A stretch of DNA of 64,000 nt from Lysinibacillus xylanilyticus (GCF_001183605.1 NZ_LFXJ01000010.1:372001-436000); one strand, 5' to 3'. Positions 49,003-60,271 are shown, counted from the first letter of the stretch. Notes: generated from the letters alone by a model not told the origin. Made by a program: numbers and translations.

Positions 49003-50646
49003 ATGAGCACAGCTTCAGCAATACAACGTCAACAAACGATTGTAGAATTAGAAAGTAAAGAATACGATTTATTGGTTATCGGTGGTGGGATTACAGGTTG
49101 TGGTATCGCACTGGATGCAATTGCTCGTGGACTATCTGTAGCGTTAGTTGAAATGCAAGACTTCGCGGCCGGTACTTCTAGTCGTTCGACAAAATTAGTG
49201 CACGGTGGACTTCGTTATTTAAAACAATTTGAAATAAAAGAGGTTGCAGATTTAGGAAAAGAGCGTGCAATCGTTTATGAAAATGGACCGCATGTAACAA
49301 CTCCTGTATGGATGCTACTGCCATTCCATACAGGTGGCACATTCGGTAAATTCTCAACGAATATTGGCTTACGTGTCTATGATTTTTTAGCAGGGGTTAA
49401 ACGTTCTGAGCGTCGATATATGTTAAATGCTGCAAAAACAATGGAAAAAGAACCTTTGGTCAAAGGTGAGGACTTACGCGGCGGTGGTGTATATGTAGAA
49501 TATCGTACAGATGATGCACGTCTGACAGTCGAAGTTGCCAAAGCTGCCATCGAAAAAGGCGCAACACTCATTAATTATACAAAGGCAGAAAACTTTTTAT
49601 ACAATGACCAAAAGAAAATTAATGGAATTGTAGCGCAAGATTTGATTGCCCATAATACGTTTAATATTCGTGCGAAAAAAGTCGTAAATGCTGCTGGTCC
49701 ATGGGTAGATGAGGTTCGGAATATCGAAGGGAAACAAAATGGTAAGCACTTAATTTTATCAAAAGGTGTGCACATCGTTTTTGATGAATCTAAATTCCCA
49801 TTACGTCAAGCTGTCTATTTTGATACACCTGATGGTCGTATGGTGTTTGCGATTCCTCGAAATGGGAAAACGTATGTTGGAACGACAGATACATTTTACG
49901 AAGGCGATGCCCGAGAAATGAATATCCATCAAGAAGATCGTGATTATATTATGAAAGCAATTCATTACATGTTCCCAAAAGTTAACGTCACTGATGCAGA
50001 TATCGAATCAAGCTGGGCAGGTGTTCGTCCATTAATTCATGAGGAAGGTAAAGATCCATCTGAAATTTCTCGTAAGGACGAAGTATGGGAATCTGCTTCA
50101 GGACTTGTAACAATCGCTGGCGGTAAATTAACAGGTTACCGTAAAATGGCTGAAACGGTTTTAAATATGATTACGCAAGATTTAGAACAACGATTTGGCA
50201 TTACATCAAAACCATGTCATACAAAGAATATTCATATATCTGGTGGAGATGTTGGGGGCTCCCAAAACTTACATGCTTTCGTGTCAAAACGAACAAAAAT
50301 GGGTGTTAATATTGGATTATCAGAAGAGGAAGCGAAACATTTAGCACATCATTATGGTTCTAATGTGGATACTGTTTTTGAATATGCTAAAGAAAAACAT
50401 CCTGTTTTACCACAAGGGCTATATGCTCAGCTACTGTATGGTATTCATCAGGAAATGGTTGTTCATCCAAACGACTTTATGATTCGTCGTACAGCGTATA
50501 TGTTCTTTAATATCGCTCTTGTGAAGCAATATAAAGACGCGATATTAGATGAAATGGCAAAACAATTACATTGGTCTGTTGAACAACGTACGCAATATGA
50601 AAAAGATTTAAATTTAGAAATAACAAGAGCTACCACTGCATTATAA
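49003..50646 (+). CDS. glpD: Aerobic glycerol-3-phosphate dehydrogenase
   Basis: The 547-residue flavoprotein oxidises glycerol-3-phosphate to dihydroxyacetone phosphate and passes electrons to the quinone pool at the membrane. The FAD-binding motif is [42 protein letters not shown] and GVRPLI are standard GlpD blocks. Length is normal. ATG follows AAGGAGGAATTTC. It has its own leader terminator and a terminator behind, so unlike in B. subtilis it precedes glpP. Confidence 0.97.
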   Translation: MSTASAIQRQQTIVELESKEYDLLVIGGGITGCGIALDAIARGLSVALVEMQDFAAGTSSRSTKLVHGGLRYLKQFEIKEVADLGKERAIVYENGPHVTTPVWMLLPFHTGGTFGKFSTNIGLRVYDFLAGVKRSERRYMLNAAKTMEKEPLVKGEDLRGGGVYVEYRTDDARLTVEVAKAAIEKGATLINYTKAENFLYNDQKKINGIVAQDLIAHNTFNIRAKKVVNAAGPWVDEVRNIEGKQNGKHLILSKGVHIVFDESKFPLRQAVYFDTPDGRMVFAIPRNGKTYVGTTDTFYEGDAREMNIHQEDRDYIMKAIHYMFPKVNVTDADIESSWAGVRPLIHEEGKDPSEISRKDEVWESASGLVTIAGGKLTGYRKMAETVLNMITQDLEQRFGITSKPCHTKNIHISGGDVGGSQNLHAFVSKRTKMGVNIGLSEEEAKHLAHHYGSNVDTVFEYAKEKHPVLPQGLYAQLLYGIHQEMVVHPNDFMIRRTAYMFFNIALVKQYKDAILDEMAKQLHWSVEQRTQYEKDLNLEITRATTAL

Positions 50647-50654
50647 TAAAAAGG

Positions 50655-50684
50655 AAGGTCGTCTTAAAGGCGACCTCACTTTTT
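50655..50684 (+). terminator. Terminator of glpD
   Basis: GGTCG pairs with CGACC (AAGGTCGtcttaaaggCGACCT), followed by CACTTTTT. The T-run merges into the TTAACTTC start of the next type A repeat. Confidence 0.75.
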
Positions 50685-51024
50685 AACTTCTTTCAGTGGA
50701 TGTTTTTTGTACCGAAAGCGTAGCGACAGCAACACGGTTTTCTTTCTGTGCGAAAGCGTAGCGACAGCAACAACAACACACGACTGAGTGACCAACATCA
50801 CGTTGGCCTAAAGCCTCCGGCGGATGTTATGGAAATCGAAAAGGAGTGCTTAAAGGATGTTAGCCTAAAATCATTGCACCCACGCGATAACGGTTAACTG
50901 ACCTGCATCGGTAAAAATGCCAAGTCCTGTGGCATTACCGAAATGACCGACATCGTGTCGGCCCTCATACAGGCCGAAGCACAAAGTCCGATTCTAGACA
51001 CAATTATGCCGAGGCATAATTGAT
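50683..51024 (+). repeat. Type A modular palindromic repeat, multi-arm copy before glpP
   Basis: It has TTAACTTCTTTCAG, two S modules (GTACCGAAAGCGTAGCGACA and GTGCGAAAGCGTAGCGACAG), CCAAC/GTTGG and CCTCCGGCGGATGTTATG. The long nested arms also seen at 5757-6072 follow: GTTAGCC/GGTTAAC, CGGTAA/TTACCG with inner TGCCA/TGGCA, and CCGAC/GTCGG. It ends with AATTATGCC/GGCATAATT and GAT, 9 bases before the glpP ribosome site. Confidence 0.88.
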
Positions 51025-51040
51025 ATAAAGGGGAAATCAA

Positions 51041-51604
51041 ATGAATTTCAATGATCAACAAATTATTCCCGCTGCACGTACAATTAAGCAATTTGATGAA
51101 ATATTAAATAGTCGATTCGAATACATTGTTCTATTAGAAGTCCATATTAGTTCGCTCATGTCAATAAAACGAGAAGCAGATCGAAACGGTAAAAAATTAA
51201 TTATTCATGCAGATTTAATTCATGGCTTAAAAACGGATAATTTTGCAGCAGATTTTTTATGTAATGATATCCGTCCAGCAGGTATAATTTCCACTCGATC
51301 TAATATGTTAATAAAAGCAAAATCTCGTGGGATTATTGCAATTCAGCGCGTCTTTTTAATTGATACGATTGCACTAGAAAAAAGCTTTTCAATGATTGAA
51401 TCAGCGAAGCCTGATTATATTGAATTATTACCAGGCATCATTCCTTCAATGATTTCAGAAGTACACCAGCGAACAAAAATTCCTGTTATTACAGGTGGAC
51501 TAGTTCGCACTGTTGAAAGCATTGAGGAAGCGTTATCATCTGGAGCAGTAGCTATTACAACATCAAATAAGGAATTGTGGGAAAATTTCCAAAAATATTG
51601 TTGA
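51041..51604 (+). CDS. glpP: Glycerol uptake operon antiterminator GlpP
   Basis: The 187-residue protein has a TIM-barrel-like fold and binds leader RNA of glpD and glpF in the presence of glycerol-3-phosphate, preventing termination. Family blocks are QQIIPAARTIKQFDEILNS, IHADLIHGLKTDNFAADFL, IRPAGIISTRSNMLIKAK and the ligand-site region LLPGIIPSM...PVITGGLV. ATG follows AAAGGGGAAATC. It lies directly after a type A repeat, and the glpF leader follows its stop. Confidence 0.95.
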   Translation: MNFNDQQIIPAARTIKQFDEILNSRFEYIVLLEVHISSLMSIKREADRNGKKLIIHADLIHGLKTDNFAADFLCNDIRPAGIISTRSNMLIKAKSRGIIAIQRVFLIDTIALEKSFSMIESAKPDYIELLPGIIPSMISEVHQRTKIPVITGGLVRTVESIEEALSSGAVAITTSNKELWENFQKYC

Positions 51605-51664
51605 CTATGTATATTATTTTCTCTACAATGTACATAAGTTAAAAAGCGCGTGGTTAGGAAAAGG

Positions 51665-51728
51665 AACCCACATTTATTCATCTGCATTACAACGTGCAGT
51701 TTGTTTAAGTGTGGGTTTATTTTTTTAC
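51665..51728 (+). terminator. GlpP-controlled leader terminator of glpF
   Basis: AACCCACA pairs with TGTGGGTT around a long loop, followed by a T-run. The upstream segment GCGCGTGGTTAGGAAAAGG is the probable GlpP target. It lies between glpP and glpF. Confidence 0.8.
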
Positions 51729-51760
51729 TAAGTGCACTATTACAAAGGGGGGCTTTATGT

Positions 51761-52564
51761 ATGTCAACATTTACAGCTGAACTTGTCGGCACGATGATTC
51801 TTATTTTATTCGGTGGTGGCGTTGTTGCAGGTGTATCACTGCACAAATCGAAAGGTTTTGGCGGTGGATGGGTAGTGATTACATTCGCTTGGGGTCTAGG
51901 TGTGGCTATGGCTGCATATGCTGTTGGTGGTATTAGTGGGGCTCATTTAAATCCTGCTTTAACGATCGCGCTTGCTACAATCGGTAATTTCCCATGGGAA
52001 GACGTACCTACTTACATTGCTGCACAATTGATTGGTGCATTTTTAGGTGGGGTACTCGTTTATTTTATGTATTTACCACATTGGAAAGGTACGAAAGATC
52101 CGGAAGCGAAACTGGCTGTATTTTCTACAATGCCTGCTATTAAACATCCATTATCAAATTTAATTTCAGAAATGATTGGTACATTTATACTTGTTTTAGG
52201 TATCCTAGCATTAGGAACAAATACAATTACGGATGGCATGAATCCATTTCTAGTTGGTATGCTAATTGTAGTCATCGGGATGGCATTAGGGGGCCCTACT
52301 GGTTATGCAATTAACCCTGCACGTGACTTAGGTCCACGTATAGCTCACTTTTTCTTACCAATCCCAGGTAAACGTGATTCAGGATGGTCATATGCATGGA
52401 TTCCAGTTGTAGGTCCAATTATCGGTGGTACATTTGGTGCCCTATTTTTCCAACAAATTTTTGAAGGAAATAATAGTATCACATTTTGGGTGTTTGCTAT
52501 TATTGTAGTTATTATTTTTATCAGTGCTCAAATGACAGTGAAAAATATTAAAAGTGAAGAGTAA
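51761..52564 (+). CDS. glpF: Glycerol facilitator (aquaglyceroporin)
   Basis: The 267-residue membrane channel has six helices and both NPA half-helix motifs: GAHLNPALTIA and YAINPARDLGPR, with the Asp and Arg of the glycerol-selective filter. ATG at 51761 has AAGGGGGGC 8 bases upstream; the longer frame from 51650 runs through the leader terminator and is not used. A reversed type A repeat begins exactly after the TAA stop and separates it from glpK. Confidence 0.96.
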   Translation: MSTFTAELVGTMILILFGGGVVAGVSLHKSKGFGGGWVVITFAWGLGVAMAAYAVGGISGAHLNPALTIALATIGNFPWEDVPTYIAAQLIGAFLGGVLVYFMYLPHWKGTKDPEAKLAVFSTMPAIKHPLSNLISEMIGTFILVLGILALGTNTITDGMNPFLVGMLIVVIGMALGGPTGYAINPARDLGPRIAHFFLPIPGKRDSGWSYAWIPVVGPIIGGTFGALFFQQIFEGNNSITFWVFAIIVVIIFISAQMTVKNIKSEE

Positions 52565-52723
52565 ATCAATTATGCTTCGGCAAAATTGTGTTCGGAATCG
52601 GCTTTGACGTTTCACTTACGCTACAGAAAATAATTGTAGCTGACGCTTCGCTTTCGCTACCAAAACACTTGTAGCTGGCGCTTCGCTTTCGCTACCAAAA
52701 CACTTGCTGAAAGAAATTAAAAA
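52565..52723 (-). repeat. Type A repeat, reverse orientation, between glpF and glpK
   Basis: On the minus strand it starts with AATTTCTTTCAGCAAGTG and has two S modules (stem GTAGC/GCTAC) and a third degenerate one. GCCGATTC and a mutated terminal hairpin (AATTTTGCCgaaGCATAATT) with GAT follow, abutting the glpF stop codon. Its left end lies just before the GGAGG of glpK. Confidence 0.85.
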
Positions 52724-52740
52724 ATTATTTGGAGGTATGA

Positions 52741-54240
<1,500 letters not shown>

Positions 54241-54253
54241 AAAGATAGTGATG

Positions 54254-54345
54254 AAAAAACCTTGATAGGCAATTTTGAAGCGGATCCTGTTGTTAGACAA
54301 AAATCTAACGGGGTCACTTCACTTGCCGATCAAGGTTTTGTTTTA
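54254..54345 (+). terminator. Long terminator hairpin after glpK
   Basis: AAAACCTTGATaGGCAA pairs with TTGCCgATCAAGGTTTT. Within the loop further arms pair (TGAAGcGGATCC with GGTCaCTTCA; GTTAG with CTAAC). A GTTTT tail follows. Confidence 0.8.
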
Positions 54346-54428
54346 GGTAAGTGTTTAAAGTATCTCATTGATACATGCGGATATAAAACGGTAAGCCCAT
54401 TTTCCTGACGGTACCCCATATCACTATA

Positions 54429-54992
54429 TTAGACTGAGTCGTTTGGATATGCAGTATTTTCAGAATTGTTAAATCGAAAAATAAGTTGATATCCATTAAA
54501 AGTTTCACCATATTCCTCACTGTAAACTCCACTAGTATAATTAGAAATTGTATTCCTCCAAAATTTTTGTCCAACAATGTTTTTTTCTAATGGATTAGTA
54601 AACAACTCCCAATTTCCTTTAAATTGTTCAAATATCATATTTGCAGCATGTTCAGCAATACCTCTACCTCTTAATGATTGAACTAAAAAGAATTCATTTA
54701 AAAAATAATCAATTCCTTTATTACAATGTGGAGGAGACGCTATAAGGATAAACCCCGCTGGTATCCCATCCACTAAAATTGAGTAGGGGAATAAAATATC
54801 TGGCTTTTCCCACCAAATATTCTGAACTTCATACTGGTCTATTAATGTTCGGAAATCATCACTATCCTCGTATATTCCGTGTACATTCGGTAGATTACCA
54901 TAATGTCCTGATAGGTCATATAAATATAAAGGGTATAAGTTTTTAATAACATACCCATTATTTTTATCAGTTAATTGTATTTCTATTTTCAT
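54429..54992 (-). CDS. GNAT-like N-acetyltransferase
   Basis: The 187-residue product has a probable acetyl-CoA binding strand-loop in EFFLVQSLRGRGIAEHAANM (Q/RxxGxG/A type, about residues 98-118) and the C-terminal WRNTISNYT...YGETFNGYQLIF arrangement of GNAT proteins. ATG follows TCGGAGGGAG. It is convergent with glpK and stands alone. Substrate is unknown. A shifted frame at 54365 is only a shadow. Confidence 0.72.
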   Translation of the reverse strand: MKIEIQLTDKNNGYVIKNLYPLYLYDLSGHYGNLPNVHGIYEDSDDFRTLIDQYEVQNIWWEKPDILFPYSILVDGIPAGFILIASPPHCNKGIDYFLNEFFLVQSLRGRGIAEHAANMIFEQFKGNWELFTNPLEKNIVGQKFWRNTISNYTSGVYSEEYGETFNGYQLIFRFNNSENTAYPNDSV

Positions 54993-55474
54993 TGGTTTCT
55001 CCCTCCGATTTAATCAATTTTTACAGAGTCGATCATTTCGAACAAAATGGAGTATTCATTATATAGTTTTTTATGTACGCTTGGGCGTACTTTTGTTCAT
55101 CAATTAAACTGGCTGTTTCTCTAGAATCGAATGCATGGTGGCAGGAATCCTCAACATAAACATGATGAGGAAACTTTCAATCGTCTGAACATAGTCTTTT
55201 TTTAGCTTTCTAACAGGCTCCCTTTCTTTGTAATAAATCCAAGCCACATGTTTCCACTTACAATATTTCTATTAGAACTACTAGATATCCTTTAAAATGT
55301 GTAACAAAGCAACATCAGTTCAATAAGGTACATCTAATGCTTTTTTTCTAACGGAGCAGAAGGGTTAAAAGGTGAAATTTTAGGTTCTGTCTCCCTTGAA
55401 TAATAGGAGGATAAAACTCATTTCTGTATCAAAACCTTAAGACATGTTTATTCCAGACAAACATATAGTATATA
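54993..55474. other. Intergenic region between the GNAT and catalase genes
   Basis: No intact gene was recognised. The minus strand holds short open stretches, such as ESFLIMFMLRIPATMHSIL, that may be remnants of a membrane protein, but support is too thin to call. GTACGCtTGGgCGTAC at 55075-55091 is a small hairpin. No clear PerR box was found before the catalase gene. Confidence 0.35.
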
Positions 55475-55510
55475 TTGAGAATTATGAGTATTGGAATGAA
55501 AGGGGATTGT

Positions 55511-57577
55511 GTGGATAACTCTAAGTCGAATCAGCGCAAAAATTTAGACGAGAATGCGAAGAATCAGCAGCTAGAGCCGTTCCGTGTCGATAATGAAGGA
55601 AAAAAGATGACGACGAATCAGGGGTTAAAAGTTTCGAATGATGAGAATTCGTTGAAGGCTGGAGTTCGTGGGCCAACTATTATGGAGGATTTTCACTTTC
55701 GAGAGAAAATAACGCATTTTGATCATGAACGGATTCCTGAGCGTGTTGTACATGCGCGAGGTTTTGCAGCACATGGAGAATTTGAATTGTATGAATCGAT
55801 GGGGGAATATACTAAAGCAAGCTTTTTACAGGATCCTAATAAGAAAACACCTGTATTTGTCAGATTTTCAACTGTAGTTGGAAGTTTAGGTTCGATGGAT
55901 ACTGCACGTGATGTTCGTGGCTTTGCGACGAAATTTTACACGGATGAAGGCAATTATGATTTAGTTGGTAATAATATACCTGTTTTTTTTATTCAGGATG
56001 CCATTAAGTTTCCTGATTTAATTCACGCGGTAAAGCCTGAACCTCACAATGAAATGCCACAAGCAGCCTCAGCTCACGATACGTTTTGGGATTTTGTAGC
56101 GAACAATCAAGAAATTGCGCATATGATTATGTGGCATATGTCTGATCGTGCAATACCTAGAAGTTTTCGAATGATGGAAGGCTTCGGTGTTCATGCTTTT
56201 CGTTTCGTTAATGATAAAGGAAAATCGAGGTTTGTAAAATTTCATTGGAAGCCTGTGTTAGGGGTTCATTCACTCATTTGGGATGAAGCACAAATTATTG
56301 CTGGAAAGGATCCAGATTTTCAGCGACGTGATTTATGGGAATCAATTGAGATAGGTGATTATCCAGAATATGAGCTCGGTGTACAAATGCTTGAGCCAGA
56401 GGACGAATTTAAATTTGATTTTGATATTTTGGATGCAACAAAGCTGTGGCCTGAAGAGATGGTGCCAGTTAAAAAGATTGGAAAAATGACCTTGAATCGT
56501 AATGTGGATAATGTTTTTGCTGAAACAGAGCAAGTCGCCTTCCACCCTGGCAATGTTGTACCAGGCATAGATTTTACAAATGATCCACTTTTGCAGGGGC
56601 GGCTATTTTCTTATTTAGATACACAGCTAATACGTCTAGGGGGACCAAACTTTTCTGAAATACCGATTAACCGACCCATCTGTCCATTTCATAACAATCA
56701 GCGCAATGGCTTTAGTCGTCAAACTATTAATGTAGGAAAAGTGAGCTATCATAAAAATTCCTTGGCCAATAATACTCCATCAACATCAACGGCAAAGGAA
56801 GGTGGCTTTGTCCATTATGAAGAAAAGGTTGAAGGACGCATCACACGAGCACGTAGTAAAGCGTTTGATGATCATTTTTCACAGGCAAGGCTGTTTTGGA
56901 ATAGTATGTCACCCCCTGAAAAGCAGCATATTATTGATGCCTTTAGTTTTGAAGTAGGGAAGGTGAAAAGTAAGTCCGTTCGCCAACAGGTTGTCGATAT
57001 GTTTGTCCGTGTTGATAAAGCAATGGCAACGACTGTGGCCGATAATGTTGGTGTTAATCGTCCAAAAGGTGAGCAAATAAATGTCACGTTATCATCACCT
57101 GCACTTAGTCAAGCTAATACTATAAAAATGCCACAAACACTTAAAGTAGGCGTGCTAATAGGTGATGGATTTGACGCAAATGAAGTTGGAGAAATACTGA
57201 AATATTTAACAAGACAGGGTGTTCGATACAGTATTATTTCCGACAGATTAGGCGTTGTTACTAGTAGTGATGGTGTACAATTAACAGCAAGTGACACATT
57301 TATTACTACCGATGCGGTACTATTTGACTCGTTATATGTTGTAGGAGTAAGAGCAAAAAATCAGGCAAAGTTTAATTCATATATTGTAAATTATATAAAT
57401 GAAGCGTATAGACATTACAAACCAATTGGTATAGCAACATCAGGAACGACATTTTTTAATATGTCTAATGCCAATGTAGGGCCAGGAATTGTATTGGCAA
57501 CTGGGGACAAAGATTTCGCTAAAAAATTTGTCAATGCCATAGCGCAACAACGCTTCTGGGAACGGAATATTTATTAA
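55511..57577 (+). CDS. Large-subunit (clade 2) monofunctional catalase
   Basis: The 688-residue heme catalase destroys hydrogen peroxide. The catalytic His is in ERVVHARGFAAHG, the Asn in the DLVGNNIPVFFIQD region, and the heme-ligand Tyr in RLFSYLDTQLIRLG. After the core (to about residue 530) comes the flavodoxin/DJ-1-like C-terminal domain typical of large catalases (LKVGVLIGDGFDANEVGEIL). Length and layout match B. subtilis KatE. GTG at 55511 follows AAAGGGGA by 6 bases. No -35/-10 for a stress sigma factor was securely identified. Confidence 0.95.
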   Translation: MDNSKSNQRKNLDENAKNQQLEPFRVDNEGKKMTTNQGLKVSNDENSLKAGVRGPTIMEDFHFREKITHFDHERIPERVVHARGFAAHGEFELYESMGEYTKASFLQDPNKKTPVFVRFSTVVGSLGSMDTARDVRGFATKFYTDEGNYDLVGNNIPVFFIQDAIKFPDLIHAVKPEPHNEMPQAASAHDTFWDFVANNQEIAHMIMWHMSDRAIPRSFRMMEGFGVHAFRFVNDKGKSRFVKFHWKPVLGVHSLIWDEAQIIAGKDPDFQRRDLWESIEIGDYPEYELGVQMLEPEDEFKFDFDILDATKLWPEEMVPVKKIGKMTLNRNVDNVFAETEQVAFHPGNVVPGIDFTNDPLLQGRLFSYLDTQLIRLGGPNFSEIPINRPICPFHNNQRNGFSRQTINVGKVSYHKNSLANNTPSTSTAKEGGFVHYEEKVEGRITRARSKAFDDHFSQARLFWNSMSPPEKQHIIDAFSFEVGKVKSKSVRQQVVDMFVRVDKAMATTVADNVGVNRPKGEQINVTLSSPALSQANTIKMPQTLKVGVLIGDGFDANEVGEILKYLTRQGVRYSIISDRLGVVTSSDGVQLTASDTFITTDAVLFDSLYVVGVRAKNQAKFNSYIVNYINEAYRHYKPIGIATSGTTFFNMSNANVGPGIVLATGDKDFAKKFVNAIAQQRFWERNIY

Positions 57578-57589
57578 CTTTATGTTGTT

Positions 57590-57700
57590 TCCACGAGGAG
57601 CAGAATATCTGCTTAGCGAGGAACACCTGCGGAAGCTTGAAGAATACCCGCGAAAGTAGGGCGAATACTCGCGGAAGCAGAGGGAATACCGTGATGGAAA
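57590..57700. repeat. GC-rich repeat with three short tandem units
   Basis: Units of about 21 bases resembling GAATACCCGCGGAAGC occur three times (around 57628, 57649 and 57669). Outer ends TTTCCAcgag and gtgaTGGAAA pair. It lies between the catalase stop and a terminator. It is distinct from types A to C. Confidence 0.55.
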
Positions 57701-57711
57701 TACGTATAATT

Positions 57712-57754
57712 AAATACTCTCATTGTTCTATTAAGAATAATGAGAGTATTTTTT
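57712..57754. terminator. Bidirectional terminator between the catalase gene and a lipoprotein pseudogene
   Basis: AAATACTCTCATT pairs with AATGAGAGTATTT, with an inner TTCT/AGAA pair, followed by TTTT. Confidence 0.88.
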
Positions 57755-57756
57755 GC

Positions 57757-58305
57757 CTATTGAATCTTAAATTCAATTGTTGCTGATGGTTTGTACTCTG
57801 TTTTTTGTTTATTCGAGTCTTCTGTGTAAAAGTCAGTGCTCTCTTTTACCATATAATGTCCTTTTGGAAAATGACCTTTCATTGTTTGTTTCATAAATTC
57901 AACGAGTTTAGGTTCTGAAAATCGTCGTACACGCCTCCGCTCGTGTAGACCTCTTCGGAGGGCACATTTCGTTCAAGAATACGTGTAATTAGTGGAGTAT
58001 CCATTACACTAGATATTTCAAAATTCCGTGTCGCTTCCTGCAAATTGAATAAAAATGGGGAGCCTCCATGGTAAATAGTTACGTTTTGAGCCTGCCCTAC
58101 ATATGTGAGTTTAGTTTTTATCTTTATGGATTCTCCTTCTGTGAAGGTGGGTTTTGAAATAGAGAGTTCATAAAGAAAGTCTTCCTGTTGCGTAGAAGCT
58201 GTTTGTGAATAGTTCTTACTTGGTAGGGGCTTTAATGCTTCTTTTTCCTGACAGGCGGGCAACTAGGAATAGCATAGAGAGTAGCAGTAAAAATTTTTTA
58301 GGCAT
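57757..58305 (-). pseudogene. Frameshifted secreted lipoprotein gene
   Basis: ATG at 58305 follows AGGAGG and begins MPKKFLLLLSMLFLVA. The lipobox cysteine (VACQEKEALKP) is then only reached after a frame change caused by about four extra bases at CCCGCC near 58258. The long middle frame (LYELSISKPTFTEGESIKIK, an Ig/BsuPI-like beta pattern) shifts again near 57925. The last segment, FSEPKLVEFMKQTMKGHFP to YKPSATIEFKIQ, is in another frame. Both ends are well preserved, so the damage is recent or due to sequencing error. Confidence 0.75.
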
Positions 58306-58426
58306 ACAATCCTCCTATACGGTATTTGCCGTTAGGTCAGACAATATGTTACTGAATTTCCTGTAACATTTATGACATTGCATTCAAATTTTGTAAATGC
58401 TATGGTGATAAATGAGGTGATTTTTC

Positions 58427-59764
58427 GTGGAAAAACTTGATATTGCAATTATTGGTGCAGGTCCTGGGGGTTATGTAGCAGCCATTCATGCAGCAAAAAG
58501 TGGCAAGAAGGTCGCTTTAGTAGAGCGCGATAAAGTAGGAGGGGCCTGCTATAATGTCGGCTGTATTCCTTCGAAAATTTTGTTGGAGCATAGTAAGCTC
58601 ATTCAAGAAATACAACGTGGGAATGACTGGGGCATTGAAACCCCTAAAGTAAATGTGAATTTTCCACGATTGATGAAACGTAAGGATGCTATTATTGAGG
58701 AGCTTTTAACGAATATTGAGGGCTATGTTTTGAGCAATCAAATCACCTTTTATCGAGGAGAAGCGGCAGTATCTAATGATTTAACTGTAACAGTTGGTAG
58801 TGAGATCTTTACGGCAACGGATATTATTTTAGCAACAGGAAGTAAACCATTTGTGCCACCTTTTAAAGGTATAGAGACGTCTTCCTATTATACAACGGAT
58901 ACCTTTTTTGATATGAAAGAGCTGCCAAAGCAGTTAACAATTATAGGCGGAGGCGTTATTGCAGTTGAGATGGCATTTAGTTTAGCACCACTTGGAACAA
59001 AGGTGACGATGCTGAATCATAGTGAAGATATTTTACAGACAGAAGAGCCAGATGCACGACCACTTATTCGTGAAAAGATGAAAAAGCTTGGAATTGAACT
59101 TGTGACAGATTTCCAATTTGAGCATTTTAATGGCAATGAAATTCATACTTCTAAAGGTATTTATACATATGAAAATCTTTTGTTTGCAACGGGTCGACGC
59201 CCAAATACAGAAATAGCTCAGCAGCTTGGTCTAGCCTTCGATGGTCGATTGATTGCCGTCAATGAGCATCTTGAAACAAGTCATCCACATATTTATGCTA
59301 TAGGTGACTTAGTTGGTGGTTACCAGCTAGCTCATTCAGCGAGTGCAGAGGGAATTCATGTTATGGAGCATATTTTGGGGAATAAGCCGGCACTTATTGA
59401 TCAAACATCGATTCCTCGCTGTGTTTATACACATCCTGAAATTGCGACTTTTGGTTTGCTGGAAGAGCAGATTAATGAACCTTATACGGTGACTCAAATG
59501 CCTTTACATACAAACCCTAAGGCATTGATGGAAGGAAATACAGTGGGCTTTATAAAGCTTATTGCGACGGAAAAAGAAGGACGTATTTTAGGAGCTTGTG
59601 TTGTTGCTGATGGGGCAACAGAAATGTTAAATGCTATTTTAGCTACTAAAAATGCTGGTGGCACTGCCCACGCTCTTGCAAATATGATTTTCCCACATCC
59701 TACAGTGTCAGAGCATATTGGAGATGCTGCAAAAGCTATTTTTGACAAAGCCATTCACCAATAA
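58427..59764 (+). CDS. Dihydrolipoyl dehydrogenase-type flavoprotein, stand-alone
   Basis: The 445-residue pyridine nucleotide-disulfide oxidoreductase has FAD motif IAIIGAGPGGYVAAIHA, redox-active disulfide GGACYNVGCIPSK, NAD motif TIIGGGVIAVEMA, and the dimer-interface catalytic HPTVSEHIGDA. That combination indicates lipoamide dehydrogenase, normally E3 of 2-oxoacid dehydrogenase complexes. Here no E1/E2 genes are adjacent, so it may be a spare E3. GTG follows GAGGTG. The usual CLNVGC is CYNVGC, a minor change. Confidence 0.9.
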   Translation: MEKLDIAIIGAGPGGYVAAIHAAKSGKKVALVERDKVGGACYNVGCIPSKILLEHSKLIQEIQRGNDWGIETPKVNVNFPRLMKRKDAIIEELLTNIEGYVLSNQITFYRGEAAVSNDLTVTVGSEIFTATDIILATGSKPFVPPFKGIETSSYYTTDTFFDMKELPKQLTIIGGGVIAVEMAFSLAPLGTKVTMLNHSEDILQTEEPDARPLIREKMKKLGIELVTDFQFEHFNGNEIHTSKGIYTYENLLFATGRRPNTEIAQQLGLAFDGRLIAVNEHLETSHPHIYAIGDLVGGYQLAHSASAEGIHVMEHILGNKPALIDQTSIPRCVYTHPEIATFGLLEEQINEPYTVTQMPLHTNPKALMEGNTVGFIKLIATEKEGRILGACVVADGATEMLNAILATKNAGGTAHALANMIFPHPTVSEHIGDAAKAIFDKAIHQ

Positions 59765-59771
59765 TAGTCTC

Positions 59772-59828
59772 AAAAACTACATTCTTCAGCGGAAGGCATC
59801 CTTCTCGTTGATGGAATGTAGTTTTTTC
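59772..59828 (+). terminator. Terminator of the lipoamide dehydrogenase gene
   Basis: AAAACTACATTC pairs with GAATGTAGTTTT, followed by TTC and T-rich sequence. Confidence 0.85.
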
Positions 59829-60168
59829 TTTTAAATAGGGATCGAAATTAACTTCTTAGCCTTCTTTGAAGCGGGTTTCTCTCATTTCACTACTCACCAA
59901 CAGAGGATGAAGGTTCAGCATGGCGTTTAGCCCGTTGATATACTTGTTCTTTTTTGTATGTGGATACTTATGAACAAGTTGCTAAACGCTTTGTTCACCT
60001 CGATACCCCTCGAATACTTACTGATTAAAATAAGTATTTATATGGGCTTCAAACACTCATATTTACCTTTGATGGAAAAATAAAAAACCTATTGACTTTG
60101 TATGTTATTATGTTAAATTAAGTTTATAAGAATACTAGGTATTTAGAAATTGAGTTGACTAGACATCT
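59829..60168. other. Intergenic region upstream of the sulfonate/sulfone operon
   Basis: No gene was seen. TTGACT near 60093 with TAAATT about 16 bases downstream may be the operon promoter. The rest holds nothing I could recognise. Confidence 0.35.
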
Positions 60169-60227
60169 AGAGGCTTCTATTTTACGTAACGGATATCCTC
60201 CGACCGTAAATATAGAAGCCTTTTTTT
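60169..60227 (+). terminator. Leader terminator (attenuator) of the sfnG-like operon
   Basis: AGGCTTCTAT pairs with ATAGAAGCCT, with stacked inner pairs TACG/CGTA and CGGA/TCCG, followed by seven Ts. It lies about 45 bases before the first gene, so it must be read through or regulated. It does not resemble an S-box. Confidence 0.75.
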
Positions 60228-60271
60228 ATCTTTATATTGTGATTTTCTATTGAACTTGAGGAGGATGAAAT

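Noticed and set aside
54993-55474. Membrane-protein pseudogene on the minus strand
   Set aside because: Only short hydrophobic stretches are visible, with no family pattern, start or ribosome site.
55440-55510. PerR box upstream of the catalase gene
   Set aside because: The AT-rich palindromic string TATATTGAGAATTATGA has too many differences from the PerR consensus.
60080-60230. S-box (SAM) or other known riboswitch upstream of the sfnG-like operon
   Set aside because: Only a terminator hairpin is clear; none of the conserved S-box segments were recognised.
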